The position numbers were made by a program, and so were the translations under genes. The notes beneath the pieces are model-generated. The model was not told where the DNA came from and did not search any database. It saw only the letters and a program-made list of their open reading frames with translations. From Dehalococcoidia bacterium (GTDB lineage Bacteria; Chloroflexota; Dehalococcoidia; Lucifugimonadales; Lucifugimonadaceae), in contig JANQIZ010000232.1 of the NCBI GenBank assembly GCA_028281895.1, positions 1 to 35,039 on the forward strand: 35,039 nucleotides of DNA. Reading direction: 5' to 3'. Of the stretch, positions 28,253 through 35,039 are shown in pieces (positions within the stretch are counted from its first letter, which is position 1; the number at the start of each line of letters is the position of its first letter).

Positions 28253-28297
28253 CAAGCTGTCCGATACAGGTCTCGAAGTGGGTATTGAGGTGGTGGG

Positions 28298-29572
28298 ATG
28301 CCAGTGACACAACGTCGCAGCAGGAAGCAGTTGAGGCACTCGATCGGCCAGATGCTGGGTGCGCTAAGACAGGAGACAGGGACGGTCGAGCGAATGCCTA
28401 CCGGCACGGCTTCGAACCAGTCACGCATTGTCGACGACGCACTGGCCTTTGGTGTCGAGAACGAACACCGCGGCAGGTGGATCTACGCAACCGATTCAGC
28501 AGGAGTCGGCCAGACTCGCCGGGTAACCGCGTCGTCACTTGATGAGCGGACGCTCACCGTTGCCGAGCCATTCTCTTCGGTTACGGGCAGTAGCTGGCGC
28601 TATGAGCTCTGGGATGCAGACGCGCCACCCGAACGAGTGCATGAGTTCATTAACCAGGCGATCTCAGGCGTTACTCGCAAGGGCGCGGTGAACTCGATAG
28701 ACGGCTCTTTCCACACCGGCGGAGATGTCAGCGCATTCGAAGTTACGGATTCATGGACAGGTGTGCGGGATATCAGTTGGCGGTCGCGCTATACCGGCGC
28801 ACAGATAGCGTCGATGGACTCACCAGCACTTGCGATGTCCTCAAACGCGATCGTCGAATCCGACACTGCCGATTTCCGCGAAGGACGCGCGGCGAACCGA
28901 ATAACTATCACCGAGGCGGCTGGGGCTGGCGACGCACTTGCCGATGCGGTGTTCACCTCTCGTGAAGCGAGAGGCTTCAACCGGGTGGAGTTCTGGCACA
29001 AGTCGAGCGCTCCAACGACATCTTCCAATCTGGTTATTGAACTCCGACAGGGCTCGTCGACTCATGAATCCCTGGCGATCCCTGCGACTGTCGAAAACCG
29101 ATGGCAGTACGCGGTGCTCGAGATTTCCTCCCCTGAGAAGAACGGAAGCCTGGACGCCGTGCGAATAGCGGTTGGCAGCAGCGATGCCGGAGCTGTGACC
29201 GCGTGGATCGATGATGTGAAGCTGTCACGTGCCAACTCTGAGACCTGGCATCGGGTGCCCGCAGAGTTCTGGAGCGTGAATCCGGCAGACAGGTCCGTGA
29301 TCCTTGAGCCGAGCGCCCGGCTGCCCTACACAAGACTCCGTGTGACGGGTGTCAGGGCTCCTTCCCTGCTGACTTCTGATTCCCAGTTGTGCGAGATCGA
29401 TTCGCAGTACGTCATCAATGCCGCTGCGGCAGGTGTCTTGCGGTCTCGGAGCGATAGGCGCGGGCCCGAACGAGACGCAGCAGCGCGCCAGGCCGATCTG
29501 TATGAGCAGTTGGCGCAGACCATGCGGCTTCGCATGAACACACCTTCCAACATCAAGTGGGTGGACGACTAA
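28298..29572 (+). CDS. putative phage virion protein with internal carbohydrate-binding-like beta region
   Basis: FNRVEFWHKSSAPTTSSNLVIELRQGSS...AVTAWIDDVKL; stop overlaps the next start (TAATG). Confidence 0.6.
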   Translation: MPVTQRRSRKQLRHSIGQMLGALRQETGTVERMPTGTASNQSRIVDDALAFGVENEHRGRWIYATDSAGVGQTRRVTASSLDERTLTVAEPFSSVTGSSWRYELWDADAPPERVHEFINQAISGVTRKGAVNSIDGSFHTGGDVSAFEVTDSWTGVRDISWRSRYTGAQIASMDSPALAMSSNAIVESDTADFREGRAANRITITEAAGAGDALADAVFTSREARGFNRVEFWHKSSAPTTSSNLVIELRQGSSTHESLAIPATVENRWQYAVLEISSPEKNGSLDAVRIAVGSSDAGAVTAWIDDVKLSRANSETWHRVPAEFWSVNPADRSVILEPSARLPYTRLRVTGVRAPSLLTSDSQLCEIDSQYVINAAAAGVLRSRSDRRGPERDAAARQADLYEQLAQTMRLRMNTPSNIKWVDD

Positions 29573-31407
29573 TGCCTCAGCCATCGGTAACCAATGAAGG
29601 CGAAGTTCATCTCGATGGCCGTTCATATCGCATTGATGGCCATGTTCAGCGTGAGCTTGCGACGCGTTTTGCGCCGAAGACCGTAATCGGTGACTACACC
29701 GATGAGTCCAACCCTCTCGTTTCAACTGCTACCTGGCGCTCATGGGAGGACGGCTTCGGTCTTGAGACGATCAGGGATGCACGAGACTTCCAGCGCAATC
29801 GCTGGAGCTCGTTGTACACGCGTGTCCCGGGCCACCTGCTACTCGGCCCAAGAGTCCGCCGGATTGGTGGCGGACTTGGCACTTCGTTCAGCAGGTATTT
29901 CGATTTCAACGACAGCCTCTTCCTGGTCGAAGACAGGAGAGTGTATGCGTACAGCGATGCTAATGATTCGTTCGCGTCACTCCCGATGCGAGTCCTTGCC
30001 AACAGTGTTTCCGACGCCACCACGGGCGTGCTCAATGGAGAAAATATCACGGTAGTTGCCCAGGGCACTGCCACCGACTGGTCTGCAGACGCTAGCGATA
30101 CGACCGCGTGGAGCCGCGACACGACACCTATGAGCCGAGTGACGTTCTGGCGCGATCTGCTCTGGGGCGCCGATTCTTTCGGCAAGCTCTCGTTCACTAG
30201 CGACCTTGACGGTGGCTGGACGCAGGTGGCCGATCTTCCAGAGCCACTGGATGAAGTGGTCAACCTGTTTGCCGGTCCATCGGGAGACCGCGGAGACCCG
30301 GAGGCGCTGTACGTGGCGACCCGGCGCGGCCTGTGGGTCTACGACAATCTGAACGAGCGATTCCGCAACACGGGTCTCTCGTTACCGAAATCGAACGCGA
30401 CGGCCGCTGCCTGGAACGGATCTGTCTACTACACCAGTGAACAGCGGGTCTTCAGGTTCACACCTGGCCCGGCCAACGTTATCGACAACGTAACGCCACC
30501 CATCATCTCGGACAGCAACACTAGCCGGACGCAGCTTGGCTACTACAAGGAAGCACATCCGGGCATCGACGGAATCTTCTTCCTGACAGATGGTTCGGCA
30601 GTTATCCATCAGTGGGATGGCCATTCGTGGAACAGTTTTCCAGCGAACGGACATGGTGTGTTCGATGCCGGTGACGATGTTGGAGGCATGTTCCTTTCGA
30701 CATCCAATGGCAAGCATCGCCTGTTATTTGGTCACTTTGAGCCATTTGTGGCCGCTGGCACAGCTGCTGTCGCGCTTCCCGTCTTGAGCGCTGATCTCGC
30801 AGGGCAGAGCAGCTTCGGCTTCGTGCCGGAAGGCCATCTGCTAACACCCTGGTTCGACGGATTCGTATCAGGCAGAGACAAGTTGGCCGTGAGCATCGGG
30901 CTAGAGGTTTCGATTCCCGATTCCAACGAGAGCGTTCGAATCACCTACACACGAGACAATGGCGACACTTCGGGAACTGTCATTGAGATGAACGAGCCGG
31001 GATATCACGCCATTACGGTTCCGATCAGGAATGAGCAGAACGAGCCGACCGGCGTGCTGTTCGACAGGATCTCTCTTGGAGTCGAGATGAACATCAATTT
31101 CACTGACTCAACTCATCTCCTGCACAGTCCTGATGTCAGACGACTGTCTCTCAACTACATCAAGGCTCAGCCCATCCGATGGGCATACAGCTTCACCATC
31201 GACGTCGATGCCGAAGAGAGCGCGGCCGAGGTCAGAAGATCGCTGGAGCAGACATTTGAGAAGCAGTCGCTGGTCAGGTTCGCATACAAAGACGCCGCGC
31301 ACGGGCCCGTTGAGCCGAAGCTGGTTATCCCTGTGAGCCTGCGGAGCGAAGAAGAGACCGGTGTTCACGAGAAGGGCCGATTCCGGCTGGTGGTGACGGA
31401 GGTTTAG
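29572..31407 (+). CDS. large putative phage tail/appendage protein (beta-propeller-like)
   Basis: Repeated aromatic/Gly-rich blades (LYVATRRGLWVYDNLNERFRNTGLSL, SVYYTSEQRVFRFTPG, FFLTDGSAVIHQWDGHSW); start ATG 29572 coupled to previous stop. Confidence 0.62.
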   Translation: MPQPSVTNEGEVHLDGRSYRIDGHVQRELATRFAPKTVIGDYTDESNPLVSTATWRSWEDGFGLETIRDARDFQRNRWSSLYTRVPGHLLLGPRVRRIGGGLGTSFSRYFDFNDSLFLVEDRRVYAYSDANDSFASLPMRVLANSVSDATTGVLNGENITVVAQGTATDWSADASDTTAWSRDTTPMSRVTFWRDLLWGADSFGKLSFTSDLDGGWTQVADLPEPLDEVVNLFAGPSGDRGDPEALYVATRRGLWVYDNLNERFRNTGLSLPKSNATAAAWNGSVYYTSEQRVFRFTPGPANVIDNVTPPIISDSNTSRTQLGYYKEAHPGIDGIFFLTDGSAVIHQWDGHSWNSFPANGHGVFDAGDDVGGMFLSTSNGKHRLLFGHFEPFVAAGTAAVALPVLSADLAGQSSFGFVPEGHLLTPWFDGFVSGRDKLAVSIGLEVSIPDSNESVRITYTRDNGDTSGTVIEMNEPGYHAITVPIRNEQNEPTGVLFDRISLGVEMNINFTDSTHLLHSPDVRRLSLNYIKAQPIRWAYSFTIDVDAEESAAEVRRSLEQTFEKQSLVRFAYKDAAHGPVEPKLVIPVSLRSEEETGVHEKGRFRLVVTEV

Positions 31408-31701
31408 ATGGCACGATTGCTTGTCGCATCACTCAACATCGCCGACTCCGTTGATGCAGTTCAATTGGAGTCTGCGCCTCGGCCGCGAGTGAGAACTGCT
31501 GTGTTCAAAGCGAGAGCTGGCAATACGGGCTCAGTGTTCTTAGCGTCCGATTCCGCCGCAAAGTCATCCGGATTCGAGCTTGTGGCTGGTGACCGTGAGG
31601 AGTGGTCCATGCTCCCGGCATCTGTCAGAGGATCGACGTTCTGGGTGTGGGGTGAATCGTCCGGAGATCGACTGGATTATCAGTTCGTAGTGGAGGAGTA
31701 A
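31408..31701 (+). CDS. putative phage minor structural protein
   Basis: ATG 31408 abuts the previous TAG; MARLLVASLNIADSVDAVQLESAPRPRVRTAVFKARAGNTGSVFLASDSAAKSSGFELVAGDREEWSML. Confidence 0.6.
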   Translation: MARLLVASLNIADSVDAVQLESAPRPRVRTAVFKARAGNTGSVFLASDSAAKSSGFELVAGDREEWSMLPASVRGSTFWVWGESSGDRLDYQFVVEE

Positions 31702-31784
31702 GGGGGATTAGGAGAGTCATGTAAATTCGGGAAGTATTTTGCGGCAGAGTGAGGAGATCGGCTAAGGGTGGTAGACTCGACAGG

Positions 31785-32849
31785 ATGACCGAATCATCCG
31801 AAACCGCCCACGAGCGCTTACTGGCGCGTCTAGGGCAAGTAGTGCAAGTCGAAGCCGAATCTCCTGAGGAGGAACTTGGCGCTGATCTGGCTGAGTTAGC
31901 GAGATCGAACGACGCTGTCATTCTTGCCTTTATCGCACCTTATGTTGGTGTGAAAGTATCGCCGGGTCGTCAAGTAACAGCTCAAATCGGCCTATTTGAA
32001 GAGTACGGGATTCGAGCCGCGTTAGCGCAGATTGCCGAAGCTGATCCTGACTACAGAAAACGATCACTATGGCTCTTGGTGCACAGCCCAGGAGGGCTCA
32101 TACCATCCTCGTACGTGGTGGCGAAGCGCCTACGGCAGACATTCAAGGACATCACAGCGTTCGTTCCGCACATAGCCACAAGTGGCGGAACGATCATTAC
32201 GTTGGCAGCCAACCGAGTTGTTATGGGAGATTTTAGCCGTATCGGTCCGGTTGACCCCCAAGTACCGTACAGTCAGAACCAAGAGAGTCATATCGTTCGA
32301 GTTTCTGCAAATACGATGCAAAGAGCTCTGGACGATCTTAAGCAAGACCTTGAGACTACAGCACCGGACGAAGTCACCTATCCGTATCAGGTGTTGACGA
32401 GGCAGGTGGACCCAGTTCTGCTGCAGGACTGGAACGCCGAATTATTGGCAGTTGCATCGTATATGAATGAACTGTTGGGGTTGGCTGACTACGAACGAGA
32501 ACGGATCAACAGGCTAATCGCTAGCCTTGTGTACACTGCCCACCCTCACGATTTTGTCGTTGACAGGGAAAGAGCAGAAAGCTACGGGGTCAATTTGGAG
32601 GAAGGGAAAGACGCCGAGCTGGAGTTGATGCAGGAGTGGTTGATTCAATATATGCTTCGCCCCGAAGCTCGGCATTACATCAGGTACGTTGTCCCGGCAA
32701 TGGAGCGACAAAATGGCACAGGAACGGCAAACGGTAAAGGCAATGGAAGAGCTTCTTCGGGACCCAAACTTCAACGTCGACGAGTATCTAGAGAAAAAAA
32801 ACCAGTCTCTGGCAAGGTCCCTGATGGAGCAGATGGAGCGGCACAGTAG
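31785..32849 (+). CDS. serine dehydrogenase proteinase-like (SDH/ClpP-crotonase fold) protease
   Basis: FIAPYVGVKVSPGRQVTAQIGLFEEYGIRAALAQIAEADPDYRKRSLWLLVHSPGGLIPSSYVVAKRLRQTFKDITAFVPHIATSGGTIITLAANRVVMGDFSRIGPVDPQVPY; start ATG 31785. Confidence 0.82.
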   Translation: MTESSETAHERLLARLGQVVQVEAESPEEELGADLAELARSNDAVILAFIAPYVGVKVSPGRQVTAQIGLFEEYGIRAALAQIAEADPDYRKRSLWLLVHSPGGLIPSSYVVAKRLRQTFKDITAFVPHIATSGGTIITLAANRVVMGDFSRIGPVDPQVPYSQNQESHIVRVSANTMQRALDDLKQDLETTAPDEVTYPYQVLTRQVDPVLLQDWNAELLAVASYMNELLGLADYERERINRLIASLVYTAHPHDFVVDRERAESYGVNLEEGKDAELELMQEWLIQYMLRPEARHYIRYVVPAMERQNGTGTANGKGNGRASSGPKLQRRRVSREKKPVSGKVPDGADGAAQ

Positions 32850-32904
32850 TCGACTATCTACAGAAGGGACCAAGCGCCCCAAGGCCGCTAGTACAGCCTC
32901 GTAG
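32713..32904 (+). CDS. small charged hypothetical protein overlapping the 3' end of the protease gene in another frame
   Basis: MAQERQTVKAMEELLRDPNFNVDEYLEKKNQSLARSLMEQMERHSSRLSTEGTKRPKAASTAS; plausible helical protein, whereas the overlapped protease tail is low-complexity. Confidence 0.55.
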   Translation: MAQERQTVKAMEELLRDPNFNVDEYLEKKNQSLARSLMEQMERHSSRLSTEGTKRPKAASTAS

Positions 32905-32910
32905 AGAAAA

Positions 32911-32936
32911 GGGTCCGGTATTTGACCGGGCTTTTT
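32911..32936 (+). terminator. Rho-independent terminator after the protease/small ORF
   Basis: CCGGT-ATTTG-ACCGG stem-loop followed by GCTTTTTG. Confidence 0.6.
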
Positions 32937-32950
32937 GGGTGGAAATCTAC

Positions 32951-33184
32951 GTGTCCCAGGTAACGGTCTACTCGTCCAACATGTGCAGCACCTGCGAGAT
33001 GGTGAAGCAGTTTCTCGTGCTGCGAGGCGTTGAGTTCACCGAGAAGAATGTCTCGATCGACCTCGAAGGCAGGTCAGAGCTGGTCAAGCTGGGGTTTGAC
33101 TCAACTCCAGTGGCGGTGATCGGCGATCGGGTGCTAGAGGGCTTCGACACGAGCGAGATCGACGAAGCGCTTCAGACGTTGTAG
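32951..33184 (+). CDS. glutaredoxin-like / thioredoxin-fold protein
   Basis: VTVYSSNMCSTCEMVKQFLVLRGVEFTEKNVSIDLEGRSELVKLGFDSTPVAVIGDRVLEGFD: CSTC active site and TP loop. GTG start at 32951 assumed. Confidence 0.9.
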   Translation: MSQVTVYSSNMCSTCEMVKQFLVLRGVEFTEKNVSIDLEGRSELVKLGFDSTPVAVIGDRVLEGFDTSEIDEALQTL

Positions 33185-33241
33185 CTGGCTTAAGTAGCAC
33201 TCCGATACTATTCGACCACGTCACGAAAGGGAGCACGCCTC

Positions 33242-33487
33242 ATGGTTGCGACAACTTCAAACGACAAGGTCGACTTCGTCCTGCAGCAGATAGAGACGAT
33301 GGTCGCCAGTGAAGGCGGCACGCTCGACCTGGTCGCTTCTGGCAGTGACTCACTGTCTGTGAAGTACACGCCGGGAGTAAACGAAGAGTGCCCCGAGTGC
33401 GTTCCCTCGCTTGAGCAGGTCACCCAGTTCCTCACGGCTTCGCTGCAGATTCACGCTCCTGAGATCACTTCGGTCGAAGTTTCCTAG
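33242..33487 (+). CDS. NifU C-terminal-like small protein
   Basis: VDFVLQQIETMVASEGGTLDLVASGSDSLSVKYTPGVNEECPECVPSLEQVTQFLTASLQIHAPEITSVEV; size and CxxC position resemble the Nfu domain. Confidence 0.65.
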   Translation: MVATTSNDKVDFVLQQIETMVASEGGTLDLVASGSDSLSVKYTPGVNEECPECVPSLEQVTQFLTASLQIHAPEITSVEVS

Positions 33488-33576
33488 CTCGATCCCGGCA
33501 ACCGGAACCTTCTCCAAGAGCTGATGTAACATCGCCGCATATTCGGCCCTGCATCAGCATCCATGGAGGGAAGTCC

Positions 33577-35039
33577 GTGCATCTTCTCGAAGTCCTCAAC
33601 CCGGTCGCTCCCCAGCGCGGCGTGCTCAATGCTTTCCAGGCGAGTCCGCGGCCAGACACCCTCGACAACAAGACCGTTGGCCTGCTCTGGAGCGGAACTC
33701 ACGGCGGTGACATCGCGCTCAACACAGCCGGCCGCATGCTCCAGGAGCGATTTGAGAACGTAAAGGTCAACTTCTACAACGGGAACAACTACCCGGCTCC
33801 GCCACCGCTGGTGAAGCAGGCAGGAGAGGAGTGCGACGTCGTCATCGGCGCCACTGCCGATTGAGGGACGTGCGCGTCGTGGATGGTCCACGACATGATT
33901 GAGCTTGAGAAGATGGGCCGGCCGGCGGTCGCCATCGTCTCGGGACGCTTTGAGAGCGACGCTGTCGCAAGTTCTCGCGCATTCGGCATGCCTGACCTTC
34001 AGTGGGTTGTCGTGCCGCGCATCTACAGAAACCTTGAACCCGAGTTCTGCCAGAGCCAGACAGAGGATGCGATCGACGACATTGTCGGTTCGCTGACCGC
34101 GTCTATCGACGCGCGATCACCTTCTCTCGATACCGAATCGACGCACAGATTCGAGGGCGATGACCGGCACGACTCGATCCTGAAGATGAATGACGCCTTC
34201 ATCCGAGACGATCTTGGCGACGGCCTGTTCATGCATCCTCCAACGCGTGAAGCGGTCGATGAGATGCTCACGGGCACCAGTCTTTCTCCTGACCATGTCG
34301 TGTGTGACATGCCGCCGGGATTCGGGCTGGCGACTGTCGAGAAGATCGCCGTGAATGCCGTTATGGCAGGAGCCAGGCCTGAACATCTGCCTGTTGTGAT
34401 AGCGGGAGTGAAGGCGCTCTCGAAGATCGGCGGGCAGGGCGGCAAGTCACTGCTCATGTCCACCAGCCCGCAGGCTCCACTGCTCATCGTCAATGGTCCG
34501 ATCACGAACAAGATCGGTCTTAATCCACGATCAGCGCTCGGACCGGGACGCGACAACCAGGTCAATACGCTCATCGGACGTGCTTTCGCTCTCTGCTTCC
34601 GCAACATCGGCTACTGGTATCCAAACCAGATGGACATGGACACTATCGGCACCTCCCGCAAGTTCATCCAGTGCATCGCGGAGAACGAAGAGATGAGTCC
34701 GTGGGAGCCTTTCCACGTAGATCGCGGGTTCAAGAAGGATGAAAGCACGCTTAGCCTCTTCATCACCGATGGAGAGCTCGATGTGCAGGACCAGGGCAAC
34801 CACACGGCCGAGGGTTTGCTGAGAAACCTTGCCTACGGCTGTACGTTCGGAACTCGAAGCCTGCAAGGAGAAAAAGGTGGCGTGCAGCGCCTGATCCTCA
34901 TGCCTCCCGATGTGGCCCGCCCCGTTGGAGCACAGGGATTCTCAAAGCAGGCTACGCAGGAGTTCATCCACGAACATGCCCGCGGCAGCTTTGGTCAGAT
35001 GATCGAGTACATGCCGCTTGAGGGAGAAGCGAGGGTTAG
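33577..35039 (+). CDS. UGSC family (seleno)protein with in-frame UGA (Sec) at 33862-33864; continues past window end
   Basis: GTG start with upstream GGAGGG. The frame reads ...QAGEECDVVIGATAD-(TGA)-GTCASWMVHDMIELEKMGRPAVAIVSGRFESDAVASSRAFGMPDLQWVVVPRIYRN... and stays open from 33865 to 35039. The U-G-T-C core resembles the UGSC motif. Confidence 0.85.
33876..33894 (+). promoter_or_regulatory. candidate bacterial SECIS element
   Basis: GTCGTGGA-TGG-TCCACGAC perfect 8-bp stem with 3-nt loop, starting 11 nt after the in-frame TGA, with GGU(C) at the apex. Confidence 0.72.

Noticed and set aside
17653-31701. tRNA-Leu(UAA) as the prophage attachment site
   Set aside because: I found no second copy of the tRNA 3' end near the far edge of the phage block, no integrase, and mtnP/AKR-type host genes lie close to the tRNA. 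A direct-repeat search of the full locus would be needed.
33577-33864. Treating this as a standalone 95-aa gene, or as a nonsense pseudogene
   Set aside because: The same frame continues with well-structured, conserved-looking protein to the window end. The TGA falls exactly at a U-G-T-C redox motif and is followed by a SECIS-like hairpin.
33484-33891. Long minus-strand ORFs (33484-33891, 34023-34607, 34531-34866) opposite the selenoprotein
   Set aside because: They lie antisense to a strongly supported coding frame, have low-complexity shadow compositions and no recognisable family.
1-35039. CRISPR arrays, rRNA genes, IS elements
   Set aside because: No regularly spaced repeats, rRNA-like sequence or transposase ORF were recognised while reading the window.

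Overview
GC-rich bacterial chromosomal window, probably from an uncultured marine-type bacterium. A Chloroflexota/SAR202-like origin is a guess from gene style, not a measured result. Part A (about 1-19 kb) is mostly housekeeping and metabolic genes: a gamma-glutamyltransferase C-terminus, an inositol-phospholipid cluster (inositol-phosphate synthase, PimA-like glycosyltransferase, CDP-alcohol phosphatidyltransferase), amt plus a P-II regulator, four tRNAs (Trp-CCA, Leu-GAG, Cys-GCA, Leu-UAA), an M24 peptidase, a 1-Cys peroxiredoxin and MTA phosphorylase. Part B (about 19.1-31.7 kb) is a phage-derived region. It has a capsid/scaffold block on the minus strand and a terminase plus virion-protein block on the plus strand, split by a sulfatase and a CinA-C gene. 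No recognisable portal, integrase or lysis gene is present. It looks like a rearranged or domesticated prophage, or GTA-like. Part C (31.7-35.0 kb) holds a serine dehydrogenase-type protease with an out-of-frame overlapping small ORF, a glutaredoxin, a NifU-like small protein, and a UGSC-type selenoprotein. The selenoprotein gene has an in-frame TGA at 33862-33864, followed 11 nt later by a perfect 8-bp SECIS-like hairpin. The supplied ORF track truncates this gene at the TGA, and I consider it the best hidden signal in the window.
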